A DNA stretch of 64,000 bases from Dryocosmus kuriphilus (GCA_038277395.1 CM076197.1:30025564-30089563); one strand, 5' to 3'; positions 22,851-34,946 are shown, counted from the stretch's first letter. Made by a program: numbers and translations. Notes: generated by a model not told the origin, from the sequence alone.

Positions 22851-25667
22851 TTGTCTCATTTGGATTACCACAGAGGCGGCATTTATCAATGACCGCCTTA
22901 AAATTGAGGACATGCTTTTGGTAGTTCCTCGTGTTCATTACTCCATCTTGGATAGCAATAACGAACCCCTCCGTTTCCGGAAAGAGTTCTCCCCGCTTTA
23001 GCCAGAGGTTTGAAGCATTAGTATCTACGCATGGAAGATCTAGTATTTGAGGGTGCTTTCCACGCAGTTGCTTACCACGCCATTGAGCATTAAGTTGTTC
23101 AACAGTTAGGTGTCCGATGTTTTGGTAATCAGCAACTGCAAGCTTAAGAGGGGTGTACAGGTCTACTCTACAGATGTAGCCGTAGAGCGGGATATTCTTC
23201 CTGTTGAGGAAGTATTCGCGTAGCTGTGTAACCTGTGAGTCACAAAGCCGTCGAACGTCCAAAACCCCTCTACCCCCAAGCTTGCGCGGTAGGACTATTC
23301 TCTCCACAGCCGTTCTCTCGTGATGCATCCGATGCTCAGAAATTTTCACGCGGATGATTCGGTCTAAAGCCTCAAGATCTGTTTCAGACCACAATAATAA
23401 CCCAAAGGAGTATGTTAGGAGAGGGATAGCAAAGGTGTTAATTGCTTTGGTGATCTTCTTAGCAGTGAGACCGGTAGACATGATCGAACTCAGTCGTATC
23501 GAAAAGGAAGTCTTAAGTGCCTTTTTCATTGCAGACAGGAGTGGTCCTCTTGCCTGCAATATACCGAGATACCTATACGACTCCCCAACAATCATCGTCT
23601 GTATTAGATCATGATCATCCGCCTCCAGTGGTGTGATCATCTCTCCACGAGATAAATGCAGTTTCCTGCATTTATCCAGGCCCAAATTCATCCTGATGTC
23701 GCTGGAAAACTGCAGTAAGATGTTGAGAGAGTCTTGCAGCTTGGACTCTGAGCCAGCATAAATCTTAAGGTCATCCATATAAAGGAGGTGAGTGAGCTGA
23801 GATTCAGACACTCCGCCATAATATTGAACCCATAGGACGTGGTGTTAAGTGTCCTGCTTAAAGGGTTTAAGGCTAAACAGAACCATAATGAACTGAAACA
23901 GTCACCTTGGAAGATACCTCGTTTAATTGACAAGGACTGAGTGTCCCTCGCGGCTTCACGAATAAAACGCCTGATTTTCGTGCACCAGGTGCTCATTGCG
24001 TGATCCAGAAGTTGAATCACACGTGGACAGATCTTATATATCCTTAGGACCTCAAGCAAATAGTCGTGGGGCACCGAGGGAAAAGCCTGTTTATAGTCAA
24101 TGTAGGCCATGTGCAAATTACGTTGGTGGTGCTTCGCATGCAACACGGCCACAGTGTCAATTGTAACCAAGTTCTTGCAACCACGGGAGCCTCGACAGCA
24201 ACCCTTTTGTTCTTGTGTGAGGACGTTGTTTTCCTCGCAATGTTTATAGATGCCTTCGGTTATAATAGCCGTGAGACACTTGTAGAGTGTGGAAAGGCAG
24301 GCAATTGATCGATAGTCTTTAGGACTATTAGGATCTGGTTTTTTGATATCATATACGTGACTCCCTCTGTCATGAAGAAAGGCATAAGTTCCGGATTGTC
24401 TAGAATGGCCTGAAGAGCGCCTGCAAGGGCGGGGTGCAAAGCCACCAGATACTTGTACCAGAAACTGTGCACCCCGTCCGCACCAGCCGCCTTCCAGTTC
24501 TTTGCCCTCTTTAGGATGCGAGTTACCTCAGAAGCTGTGATAGATAGATCATCCATCGCAGGCAGTTCTGAAACTCTGTCCTTTTCGAGGTCAAGCCACG
24601 ACGTGTCCAGATCACTTGACACATGATTACTCCAGATACCTGACCAATATCCAGCCATCTCCTCAGAACTTGGGGGCTCACTGGCATTATTGATTTCCCC
24701 ATCAGAAAGTTTACGGTAAAATTTCTTTTCATTCTGTAGGAAGGTCTTGTTGTCATAACCTCTCGCGGTAGACCGCTTGAAGCGTCACAGACGTGCTGAC
24801 AGGACCATGAGCCTTTGTCTAAAGTAGGCAATTACTTCGTCCAGATCTTTAGATATTCTTGGATTGATGTTAAGTGGACGAAGGATTTCCTCCACGTGGC
24901 GAGTCAGCTTCTGTGCCCGATTGCCCTTTCTAAATTGGTACAACCGACCAAGTTTAGCTCTTATTTGGCTGACTTCGTTTTGAAGCCTAAAATTCCACGG
25001 AGGATCTGACTTACTACTTCCGGCAGCGCAATATGCAATAGTCTGCAACTGCTGTAAGCTCATATCTTGACGCAGGAACAGAGGCAATATATTGTTGTTT
25101 AAGCTGCCAACTAACCGGAGAAGGTCGTTGTTAATCCTAAATTTTGGAAAACCACTCCTTTTGGATGGTTCCTGTTCCGTAAACTCTACGATGGCATTAG
25201 TGAAGTACTCTAAAAGACGCAAGCTCTCCTCATTGTGCTCTTCAATCGGGTCCGCAAGGGCCTGGTCCGCGGGGTGAAGCCCTAAAGACTGACGACTATG
25301 TGATTGTCTTCGTTCCACATCCCCCGGGTCAAGCTCCTGGCCATTTGTAGCGTCTTGTATTTCAGGCAGAATCTCCCGCTCGGCCACCTCCATGGGGCTC
25401 ATTTCGGGAGCGCAAGTTGTTGTTGCACTTGCCTCTTGTCTTTTCAACTTCGACCACGGAAAGGAGCTTACGACGCTCAATTGAGTGGAATTGGTCAGCT
25501 AGATGTTGGGGGGTCACTCTCGAAGCCAAATCCGGATGAAGGTCTATGAAGAGACGATGTTGCTCATACGTCACAACCCCCCCGCCAAAAAAAGCTTCAA
25601 AGTGACATCTGACCACATCCTTATTCATGGTTTTCCATGATATCCGCTTTCTGGTCTGTGTACCCAC
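22851..25667 (-). pseudogene. Non-LTR retrotransposon (LINE) ORF, 3' truncated
   Basis: Reading leftward, the frames give an N-terminal region with RLADQ-like words (25667-24785), then NWKAAGADGVHSFWYK (RT motif 1), AYIDYKQAFPSVPHD (motif A), KRGIFQGDCFSSLWFCLALNPLS (motif B) and LLYMDDLKIYA (motif C). The connection region ends at a CRLC motif. At least three frameshifts separate the blocks (near 24800, 24260-24170 and 23800). The RT type is one widespread in invertebrates, possibly R2/R4-like, but I cannot fix the clade. The ORF is cut at 22850 directly against polB sequence, so the C-terminus and 3' UTR are missing. Confidence 0.8.
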
Positions 25668-25991
25668 CTGTTGTTGTTGGAGTGCGGTTTCAACCTCAGA
25701 TCTTATTATTATTATGGGCCCACCTCCTCCCGCAGGTACTCATGACCCGGTACTTCGCTACCAAACACGGTCGCGAACGCGGCAAGTGCTTAGTAGATTC
25801 GTTTGTGTCAGATGCGGTTTCAAAAATTATTCTGTTTCCGCATTCGTCAAATAATTGAAATAATCCTGCTCCGGACCATGAAGCATCGCAGCTTTTGCTC
25901 AGGCGTAAAGTGATGCCTGAAGTATGAGGTGTGTTTCTGAATTGAGGAAATTCACAAATGTCTCCAACAGACGCCGGAAGAACCATTGCTC

Positions 25992-25992
<1 letters not shown>

Positions 25993-26033
<41 letters not shown>
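25993..26033. repeat. Poly(T) tract of about 41 bases
   Basis: It is flanked by CATTGCTCG and CGAACAATG, which are nearly inverted copies. It could be the poly(A) tail of a minus-strand retroposon abutting the LINE 5' region. Confidence 0.8.
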
Positions 26034-26034
<1 letters not shown>

Positions 26035-26300
26035 AACGAACAATGCTCCCTTACAGGCAACATTATCAGAGGCATTTGTCCTCAATTCTTTTTTTATGTT
26101 ATAAATTTCAAGCGATATTGCTTATCCCAGGTGCCAAGGGGGCAGAAGCACTTCCCAAAGAGAGAGATAGCGAGAGAAAGAAAGTCACAGACATACCTGG
26201 GAATGGAAACCAGAGCATTCGTCAAGATTTTTTAAACCAGCATCTGAGACAAACGACTCAATTATTATTATTATTATTATTATTACTGTACAGCGTTGAA

Positions 26301-26592
26301 GTGAATGGAGAAATATGACTCTGTGGCGCAACGGTAGCGCATCAGCCTTTGTAAATAGTTATTTTCGACTCTTTCAAATACTTTATTATTATTATAAAGA
26401 GTTAGGGTGAATGTAGAAATTGACTCTGTAGCGCGTCTTACTTCAGATAAATCATTGTAAATTGTTATTTTCGACTCTTGTAAGTGCACAACGGTATCAC
26501 CTGCGTTAAGGTGAATGTAGTCATAAATCCCCGTCGCGCAATGATAGTGCGTCTCACTCCAGATCAGAAGGTTACGTAGGGGTACAAAATCT
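26301..26592 (+). repeat. Three tandem degenerate tRNA-Trp-like units
   Basis: Units begin at 26301, 26407 and 26511 with GTGAATG(T/G)AG. The first keeps an A-box-like TGGCGCAACGGTAGCGC. The third keeps most of a tRNA-Trp body, including CTCCAGATCAGAAGGTT with a CCA anticodon, at about 26526-26592. None can fold as a complete tRNA. They look like a tRNA-derived SINE or an amplified pseudogene. Confidence 0.6.
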
Positions 26593-26725
26593 TTTTTTAT
26601 TGTAAATAGGAGATATAACGGTTATATATTGAACAAAAGAGAATATGCATATGAATTGCTTTTTTATTTATCAAAACCTTACATCTAGTTAGTACAAGCG
26701 TATAATTTGTACACTGAATCTCATA

Positions 26726-26828
26726 ATTGGTTCAACATTGATTCATCGTTGGTTTAACATCGGTTTAACGTTTGTTGATTGTTGGTTCAAGATTGGTTCA
26801 ACATTGGTTCAACGATGGTTTAACATTG
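26726..26828. repeat. 11-bp minisatellite of Polinton 1
   Basis: About nine units of ATTGGTTCAAC/GTTGGTTTAAC lie between polB and integrase. The same period and a related unit (GTTAGTTTAAC) lie at the matching place in Polinton 2. Confidence 0.8.
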
Positions 26829-26840
26829 CACAAAAGTTGA

Positions 26841-27723
26841 TTATATATATGATTTGTTCATCCAGCTATTGTGTGAACTATCAAAGCCTAACCACTTTAC
26901 ATATAGCTTATTGCCACGTTTCTTGATTACTTTTTCCACAAGGTATACGTCTGGATGCTTAACTTTGAGATGTTCCTGTTCATAGAATCCGCCAGCGATA
27001 CTTTGTTCTTGATAGTCCTTGAGCTTGTAGTCACTGGATTGGCAGGTATGACTTGTATTACAGTGAATATCTCTGTTGTTCAGTTGAGAGTGTATCCTTT
27101 CTCAAAGACATGCCTGTGCTTGCTGACTCGAAATCTATCACCAACATTGAACTTTGCTCTCTTCCTTCTGGGTATACTTTGCAGTTTTTTAAATCGTTGC
27201 AGTGACATCTCTGGGCCTCATACCGATTGATCGATGTTTTGAATTGTCTACTTGGAGATGAGAGCAGTTAAAATGTCTATCCACTTGTGGTTGCCTTTTA
27301 AGCCAAGTTGTGGCCACATCTCGTTCTTGAGCGTGCGATTAAATCGTTCACAGATTGAAGCCCTTAGATTACTATGCGTTGAGTAGAGATTAATCCTGTA
27401 TTGCTGCATAAGATTTTTAAACTGCGAATTATAAAATTCTTTGCCTTTGTCAGTGTGCAAGTTTTTTGGTGTACGACTCTGCAACAGTACGGATTTCATT
27501 GCTGAAGTTGCATCTGATCCACTCTTGCTTTTAATAGGGACAGCTCAGGCGTACTTGGAGAAAATATCTATTACGGTAAGTAAATACTTGTAACCACTAT
27601 TCTTGAGGGCATAGGGTAGCATTTCAGACAAATCTGCCACATTTGCACGCGACGACGTGGATAATAATTCTTTCTAGCCGCTTTATGCAGTTCCGTGAAT
27701 ATTGCCAGTTTCTCCTTGTCCAT
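26841..27723 (-). pseudogene. Polinton integrase with chromodomain-like tail
   Basis: Polinton integrases are retroviral-type DDE enzymes. The minus strand from ATG 27723 shows the N-terminal KAARKNYYPRRRV block. The core remains as PKNLHTDKGKEFYNS (second D) and ASICERFNRTLKN (E) in the intact piece 27499-27248, although the first D region is disrupted. Downstream, in shifted frames, come RAKFNVGDRFRVSK, WTTEIFTV-like words and a chromodomain-like end LGFDSSHNSW before the stop at 26841. It is convergent with polB and matches 57396-58256 in content and place. Several frameshifts make it inactive. Confidence 0.8.
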
Positions 27724-28112
27724 TATCGAGGGCACTCATTCGAGCGTCCGAGTGAGCAACGAGTTCAGCGTTACGAACTGGCAAGTCTTGTTGACTATCA
27801 ATTTGCAAGTTATTTAGTCTCTAGTTGATTAATTCCTCGGGGATACGTATCATCAAATTATTGCTGTCAATCTCTGTTCGCAAAAGATGATGTAACTGTA
27901 AACACTATACGTATCTCGTTTTAAATAATGTGTTGTATAATTCTTAAATTGGTTGCGTCTTATTGTTCTTTGGCCTCAGTAACGTTGCACAGTCTCTTGC
28001 CGTTTACGTCATAATGATAGTCTGAGGTGATTTTGAATCCCACACCAGGAGGTCCACTGCTTCCTGCTGCAGCAGTTCGATCGAGGTAAAGTCTAAACGC
28101 ATCCATACTCAT
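27720..28112 (-). pseudogene. Two small conserved Polinton ORFs, degenerate
   Basis: From ATG 28112 the minus strand encodes a short protein with GPPGVGFKITSDYHYDVNGK and RLCNV, stopping at 27960 and continuing as recognisable sequence after that stop. A second small ORF begins near 27870 (MIRIPEELIN) and continues with NLQIDSQQDL-type sequence after an early stop, ending near the integrase start. Both have clear counterparts in Polinton 2 (58377-58639 and 58216-58371) in the same order. The functions are unknown. The GPPG-GF-DAVNL pattern is loosely reminiscent of structural virion proteins. Confidence 0.6.
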
Positions 28113-28145
28113 CGTGATACTAATAATATTTTTATGTTTACGCTC

Positions 28146-28452
28146 CTAATATATGATTCCAGCTTTCCGTAGTTCCTCAATGATGGACGCGATTTCATTG
28201 TTGTGACTTGGATTACCTGCTGCCTGAGACGCTGAAAGGAGTAGACGAAGACGATTCACTAGTTCGTTAGGGTCATCCCAGTAGACATAGTCGGTGTTAA
28301 CATTTTTTTTTGCTATCATACACTGTGTTAGTGAACCTCCACTCGTTAAGGACCGTCTGCATGACACATTGAATAGTTTCGCAATAAAGTTCTTGTACTT
28401 GATATTATTGCCTTTCGAACAGATTGATTATTATAATACGCGTCGCAATTTA
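28146..28452 (-). pseudogene. DUF8207-like Polinton gene, C-terminal part
   Basis: The last 60 residues contain DYVYWDDPNELVNRLRLL, HNNEIASIIEELRKAGIIY and the natural stop at 28146. This C-terminus is highly conserved in insect repeat proteins that I associate with DUF8207. In other frames homology extends upstream (KYKNFIAKLFN) to about 28440-28452, where Gypsy gag sequence takes over. The fuller copy is at 58673-59635. The role in Polintons is unknown. The name DUF8207 is from memory and should be checked. Confidence 0.7.
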
Positions 28453-28464
28453 TCAAAAGATATT

Positions 28465-29160
28465 ATGAAAAACGATAATATTCAAGATATGACTCTCGAG
28501 CGATTTCGAGAAGAACTTAGGCGCATGCTTGTAGCGGCTGAAGTTCAGCAGCAAGAAATCAAACGGTTACAAAATCATACACCGCCCTCGGCACAGTTTC
28601 AGGGGGATGTGGGGGATCGTTTGATCAATGCTCTGCTCACTGGATTGCAGGGAATTCACATGGAGGCAAAGCTCCCAAAATTTTAAAACAAAGCTAGAAA
28701 TCCTAAAGAATTTTTAGAATCTTTGGATAAATACTTTCGGGTTAAGGGTATTCAAGATACAAATAAACTTAATGTTTTGGATAGTGCGTTTGGAGGTCCC
28801 GCAAAGAATTGGTACGATACAAGTGGATCTGGTTTTGATAATTATGACGCGTTTACGGCTGCCTTCTTGCAAGAATTCTACTCAATTTCGATCCCAGTTA
28901 AGATTAAAGCAGCTTGGCTAGCGAATCTGTTTGATTCTAGTAAAGTAAACCTCCAGGCCTTCTTCCTGGAACAAGTCAAGGAGGCGCAATATTTTTCTCC
29001 CGCAATGGAAGCTTATGAAAAGCATTATAATATTATCCAACAAATACCGATTCGCGGCCGCGAGTCATTAGTTGCTGTAGATTTTGCTGAATTGAATCAA
29101 ATTACCCAGGCTTTAATGATGGCAATTCCCACTACGGTAATAACGGTCAAAACCTTTTAA
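28465..29160 (+). pseudogene. Gypsy element 2 gag
   Basis: ATG 28465 opens a frame with a helical, glutamine-rich N-terminus and then a capsid-like region (NPKEFLESLDKYF, AKNWYD, FLQEFYS). A TAA at 28684-28686 interrupts this otherwise continuous frame, which ends at 29160. Asparagine-rich sequence continues to about 29390 in other frames. The capsid pattern matches Gypsy gag proteins, although no zinc knuckle is seen. The retained gag ATG shows that the missing 5' part ended just upstream. Confidence 0.7.
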
Positions 29161-29516
29161 AACGCGATCAAAAAAGGGCTCAGAATTCTCAAATTAGTAC
29201 CGATAACCCGAAAAGTTGTACGTGTGGTTTTGTTGATCAATACTCAGATGAAATTAATGTGTCACATTTACGATCAAGTCATGTTAATCAGGCGAATCTT
29301 TCCAATAATGTTGGATTTTATAATAACTCGATGCAATTTCCAAATTTGAATGTTCCACCGCCCAGTTTCTCATTAAATAATTTAAACTAATAAATGGCGC
29401 GATGTTGACAGGTCAAACAGCGCGTTAAGAACCATATGATTTTTTGGTGACCTGGCGAATAGTGTGCAGTGTGAACCGGGACAGAATGTGCCGAATAGCA
29501 ACCCGAAAATTCCAAG

Positions 29517-30086
29517 ATGCCCCACTTAATCGTGTCTTTGTTCAAGGTACCAATTCCTTCTCCGATTGATACTAGCAGTCAAATTACTTGTGCTTCGGAA
29601 AAATTCTATAACTATTTTATGTTGAATGGTAAAGTAACAGAACTACCTGTCTCAAATGTGGTTTTACGAACCGCAATCGGAAAAAAACCTACGACCATTA
29701 AAAGACAAATAGTGATAGATGTAAATATCGGGCAAAATGCATATTTAACATCTTTACTCGCAGTCCGACATTTGAATAGTTCTATTATAATGGGAAGTGA
29801 TTGGTTTCCAGGAAATGGGGTGGCAATTGATTATAAAAATCTATCGATATCAATTAACGGAATTCCAGCTCCGGAATTGTTGGTTTCGTTCGATCGGGCC
29901 CCGTCAGAAAGGATCGTCGCATCGATCGAAGATGATGTGGTTTATGTGCAAATAATATGTTCCGAAGCTCCGGCTGTAAAGGAAGTTTCTCATATGCCTT
30001 TAAATAATATTGCGATTCGAGATACGAATGAATTTAATTATGACGTCACCCTTTTGACCCTGAATGAAAGTACTGATCGTTGTTGA
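29517..30086 (+). pseudogene. Gypsy element 2 protease region
   Basis: The frame contains SPIDTSSQITC, which fits an aspartic protease active site with DTS instead of DTG. A pattern typical of the core follows, ending in IIMGSDWF, the second conserved hydrophobic/glycine block. The remainder to 30086 is a linker toward RT. The start is set by the first ATG and is not the natural one. The gene lies between gag and RT as expected. Confidence 0.65.
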
Positions 30087-30460
30087 GCGGTTGTTATTGA
30101 TTCTAATCGGCCGCACATTATGAATGATATAATTAATCTCTGTAACATTATGCATAATGAGAATTTGCATGGTAATTATGAACTCGAAATGACCAGTATT
30201 GTCGATCAAAATAAAGGCGAATTTTATTTAGCAAATTTATATTGTTATTATCCGTGTATTTCTAAAGAGATAACGATCGAAAGAGATGAGTCTAGAGGAA
30301 ATAACCCTAACACTATAATAGTCTCTGAAAATAAAGATGTATCTCATGATTTTCTAATCTTTTTCCTGGTTCCGTTTTCGTATCTGGAAATTTAGTTTTT
30401 GAAGATGATCTTGATTACGCAATACCAGAGGAAATTATTTATTTATCCGAAATTAATAAT

Positions 30461-31585
30461 TTGAACTCAGGTAAAGATCTTATAGAAGCAGACTCGGCGA
30501 GATTTTTGAAGGAATACGGGAGATTGCAGCATCACTTACAAGAATCGGTGAAACGGAAAAGGAAGCTTTTATTAATTGTATGTCCAAGTTTAACAAATTA
30601 TTTTCTTGGAAAAGTCGTAGTGCTGGTATTTATGAGTATCGGATAAATATTAAACCACATAAAGTAGCTATTAGAAAATCATATTCCGTTCCTCTTGCTT
30701 ATCGTGATTCAGTTGATAAGGAGATTGAAGGAATGATAAAAGATGGAATTATTGAACCATCCACCACCCGTATTGTAATCCTTTGCGAATTGTGGTTAAA
30801 AGGGATAAGACAGTTCGACTTTGTTTGGATGCGCGATTCATTAATTCCATTCCATAGGGATTCTCGAAAATAGACTGCATTTTTGCATGGTTCAAAATTA
30901 TATCAGTTTCGCAGAATCCCTTTTGGTATAAAAACGGCCGGTTCTGCATTTATTCGAGCTCTCAGTTTAGCATTGCGAAGTCAGTTCAATGATATTCTTA
31001 CAATATACATAGATGATTTGCTTATAGCAGCCCCTGGCAATGTGTACGATCATTTTAGGACTACATCTTCAGTTTTTCAAGTTTTACAAAATCAAAATTT
31101 CACTCTAAAATTCCAAAAATCTCTTTTTTTTGTCGCAAATCAGTTCACTCTCTAGGTTACGATCTATCTCTGAAGGGGATCAGACCGTTGCCTAATCAGC
31201 TAGAAATTATTAAAAATTTCCCTATACGACAAAATCTGAATCAATTGCAACAATTCTTTGGATTATGCAATTATTATCGTCAATTCAGTGTTCGTCACTC
31301 CAACTACGTGGACCCTTTTAGAGAGTTACTTAAAGAAAAGAAGCCTTGGAATTGGAGTGATCAGCATACCGTTGCCTATAAAGTTCTCAAAAAAACCTAG
31401 TTAATTGCATGACCTTGGGTCATATTATACCGGGAGTTCAATTCAGATTGCAAACAGATAACTCTAACTTAGGTATAAGTGGTATTCTTTATCAATTAGA
31501 GGAAAATCAAAATCACAATGTAAATTATCTTAGTTAGCAGATGCCTGCTAGAAGCAGAATTAAACTATACGACTACGGAGAAGGA
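30461..31585 (+). pseudogene. Gypsy element 2 reverse transcriptase, internally deleted
   Basis: Several frames give the RT N-terminus (YRINIKPHKVAIRKSYSVPL, GIIEPS), then LCLDARFIN near 30810. After an apparent deletion of the motif A region come FRRIPFGIKTAGSAF and the catalytic YIDD near 31005-31016. The thumb (FFGLCNYYRQF) and the start of RNase H follow. Stops at about 30871-30873 and 31398-31400 and frame changes interrupt it. The loss of the first catalytic aspartate block means it cannot be active. Confidence 0.75.
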
Positions 31586-31586
31586 G

Positions 31587-33123
31587 TTGTTGGCTATAAC
31601 CTACGCGGTTACTAAGTTACAGACATATTTAATAGAGACTAAATTTACCATCATAACGGATTATAAGGGATTGACTTTTTTGAATTCAACGCCTTATCTC
31701 AATTCGCGCTTAACTAAATGGAGCATACTCCTACAAGCATATGAATTCGATGTCGTTTTCTGTGCAGGCCGTGATAACGTGGTTGCTGATTTTTTTAGTC
31801 GAAACTCAATAGGACAATTTGAAAAGGTTGAACAAACTGAGCTAACGTTTAATTGTTTATTAATTAACTTTCCATCTATGCCACAAAGTATAACATTTGC
31901 TGCAATTAATTTTAGTCGTGATTTAAGGGATGATTTTAAAAAGATTCGTGAGGGTCAAACTCGCAACCCGTGTATTAAAAATATCATTGATAATATAGAT
32001 TCGATCAAATACCAGAATATTTATCAAATTCAGAAAGGAATACTGTTTTATCGAGATCACGTTACGCAGAATTGGCAATTTATGGTACTTCAGAATATTA
32101 CAGAAAGACTTTTAGATCAAATTCATTCGAAATCGGGGCATCCAGGAGTTTATAAAACTATGATGTATATTAGACGTTTTTATCACTGGAGAGGAATGAA
32201 CAAGGAAGTACAGAGTTTTGTTCTTTCGTGCGACCTATGTCAAGACGGGAAACATGTAAATGTTAAGATGGAGGGAGAATATTTGCTTGTCCAATCTTCT
32301 GAACCAGGAGATTTAGTCACTGTCGATTTTTTTGGGCCTCTTCCAACGTCAATCGGTGGTGTACAATACATTTTTGTTATGTTAGATGCATTTTCAAAAT
32401 ACGTGAAATTATATCCCATAAAGTCTGCAAACACCAGAACTGTTTTCAAAAAACTTAAAGATTCATATCTACCGGAAATGTGTAAACCCAAAAGATTGTT
32501 AGCGGACAATGGAACGCAGTTTACGTCACCGGCTTGGAGTACATTTTTGCAGGAATTGGGGATTAAACCAATTTTCTTTTCGGTTCGTCAACCACAAAGT
32601 AACCCCACTGAGCGCGTTATAAGAGAATTGGGACATCTATTCCGAACATTGTGTTCAGATATTCAAACTTGCTGGGCAAAACATGTTCCGGAAATGGAAT
32701 ATTTTTTTAGCATTACCACTCATTATAGTACGGATTTCTGTCCACTTGAGTTGCATTTTGGGATTAAACCTTTTGATCAAATCCAAAAAATGATTGATTT
32801 CCCAACGGATGTTGATGTTAGTAAAAAAGCGAAAATTTTTCTAGTTAAAGATAAAATTAATAAAAATTTTGAGTATAGGAAGCAAAATCAAGGAAGTGTA
32901 TCATCAGTGCCGTTGCGGGAGGGAGGTCTCGTGCTTCTGCGTGCTCCTAAGCGCTCAAAGAAAAATGATAAAGTCACAGAAAAGTTTTCTCATTTATATT
33001 TTGGTCCTTATAAGATTTCGAAATCCTAGGGTAACAATTCATGACTTATTAGATCCCGCTAATTCGAAGGTACTTAAAGGTATTTATAATCTTGTCAATT
33101 TGAAGAAATATGTTCAGAGATAG
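31587..33123 (+). pseudogene. Gypsy element 2 RNase H end and integrase
   Basis: A long intact frame (31587-33029) covers the RNase H C-terminus (ITDYKGL, GRDNVVADFFSR) and an almost complete integrase. This includes the zinc-binding HSKSGHPG...CDLC, and the core with D in VDFFGPLP, D in ADNGTQF and E in NPTERV. One frameshift at about 33010 separates the last residues, which continue to a stop at 33121-33123. It is the best-preserved integrase in the window. Confidence 0.85.
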
Positions 33124-33345
33124 GGGAGCACTGATCGTGCGAAACCTACAGCGATTGCTGAGATTATGTTAGACCCAAGACCGAGATACTGTATTCGCAA
33201 CTATTGATTTCGAGCGCACTTGTAAGATTGACCTTAATTTTAATGAGACAACTATAATTAATTTATCGATAGGTAAGGCAATGTTATAGCGTAATATAGT
33301 TGTGTATATGAATGATATTGTTTGTGACTGAAATGATTGGCGTCC

Positions 33346-34334
33346 CAAACAAGGGGGATATGTGGCGTAACGGATTCATATTTTAGCACCCAGTTCGTTT
33401 TATATATATTTCGAGTTACTTCCGATGAAAGATTGGCTCACAGAAATTCGCGCTCGAATTTCTGGAAATGCGGTGAAACGAATAGTTACGTGCCATTTAT
33501 GACTTAGACTATTGGTGGCTCGCAAAAAGCAATTTTGAAGAGTGGGAAAATACCGCCTTCGAATTATGTGCTATGAATGAACGTGGTCATTATCATTAGA
33601 TCTGTTTAAATATTCACATTAAATTTTTAACCACGTTTGTGCGGAGCTATGAGTTCATCTGAATAAGGTATCTATTGATTATTCTTGAAAGACCTTTTTT
33701 GTCAGTTGTTTTTTATATCGAATGAGCGGTTGAAAAATTAGAATGTTGAGTGTTCTAGCGTAATTTATTTTTTTGAATATGACGCTTTAAATTAAGGACC
33801 AACGATCCGTGAACGGTTTTGACGCCGGAGGTATTGAATCCTGGCAGAAATATCAAGTTAAACCAACATCAATCTGCTTGAAATTATTTATTTTGATCGC
33901 CCATGTTCAGGATCATCAAACCAACTATTCACCATCAAGAAGAATTATCAAAACCGATAAGTAATGGGGAAATTGTAATCAGCCATATTTTGATGCGTTT
34001 TTGAATTTCGCCTCGTTTGCATTTGGTTACTTGAATTGTTCAGATCCACTATGTGTATGTTTGCTTAAACTATTTGAACTCGTTACGATTTTATTGAGAT
34101 GACTGTTGTGTATGGATGTGTGAATGTCATTGCGGGTTTCTGTCAATGGGCAGATTTTATTGATATCCCACTTTATAAAATTATGTCATTATTTATTTGA
34201 AGATCGTCACTATTCATTTTAAATACAAATAATCGTCAACTGAAATTTGTTCTTATGCATTTCATTTCTCTCTCTAGTCATTTTTAATTCAAAAGTCATT
34301 ACATTTTAACGAATAAATAAAGTAAAGTGTTACA
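33346..34334 (+). repeat. Polypurine tract and 3' LTR of Gypsy element 2
   Basis: AACAAGGGGGATA (about 33347-33360) precedes a TG start at 33361, and the LTR ends in TGTTACA at 34334 (974 bp). AATAAA lies near the end (34314). No second copy of this LTR is in the window. The ends are inferred from TG/CA and from the return of Polinton coding sequence right after. Confidence 0.65.
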
Positions 34335-34335
34335 A

Positions 34336-34946
34336 TACCGTATGTAATGTCTTCAGATCAGCAGAAGATACAGTTGCTGAGCTTTATTGAAGAAGATCCT
34401 CTGACCGCTATGAGTTTTCACTCATGGGAATTGTATGAATACCCCCTGCTCCCCACCACCTCAAGACACATATGGACTGTGAAAACATCAACTGAGTTGG
34501 AGAAACCATGTTACGTTATCCTGGGTTTCCAGACAGGCAGAAAGGATAAGGGAGCAAGAAATGCTAATCGTTTCGATCATTGCAATATCAGCAATGTCAA
34601 GGTGTTCCTCAATTCACAGTACTATCCGTACGGCAATATGAATCTGAACATTAATCAGAATCAGTTTGCACTACTGTATGAGATGTATGCAAACTTTCAG
34701 GCAGTCTACTGTAGCAAAGAGTCTGAAACAATGTTGAAGAAAAATGATTTTAGAGAACACGCTCCTCTGGATGTTATCGATTGCTCAAAACAAAATGAGT
34801 TTCTCAAACAGACCTCAGTGGACGTTCGACTGGAATTTAAATCTGGAGGCAATTTTCCCGCTGAAACTTTAGCCTACTGCATCATCATACACGATCGTCT
34901 TATTCAATATCAGCCTCTCAGTGATAGCGTAAAAAAGTTGATTTAA
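34336..34946 (+). pseudogene. Polinton major-capsid-like protein, C-terminal part
   Basis: Reading continues in frame from the LTR end (IPYVMSSD...) through an intact 199-residue ORF from ATG 34347. It contains WELYEYPLLPTT, VWTVKTS-like and VILGFQTGRKD blocks, NSQYYPYGNMNL, YANFQAVY and a C-terminal IIHDRLIQYQP. This resembles the insect proteins that I know as Polinton-like double jelly-roll capsid proteins, and the context supports it. The upstream half is missing because the Gypsy LTR sits in it. The fold assignment is inference. Confidence 0.6.

Larger units (their letters stand above)
28453..34334 (+). mobile_element. Gypsy-type element 2, lacking its 5' LTR
   Basis: gag, protease, RT/RNase H and integrase follow in Gypsy order on the plus strand, with a 3' LTR at 33361-34334. 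On the left, gag begins only about 12 bases after Polinton gene sequence, with no LTR, primer-binding site or leader. On the right the LTR ends at TGTTACA, and the Polinton capsid frame resumes immediately. A deletion has therefore removed the left end together with Polinton sequence. Confidence 0.75.

Noticed and set aside
24066..27230. Plus-strand ORFs across the LINE and integrase
   Set aside because: They are antisense shadows of the minus-strand RT and integrase frames.
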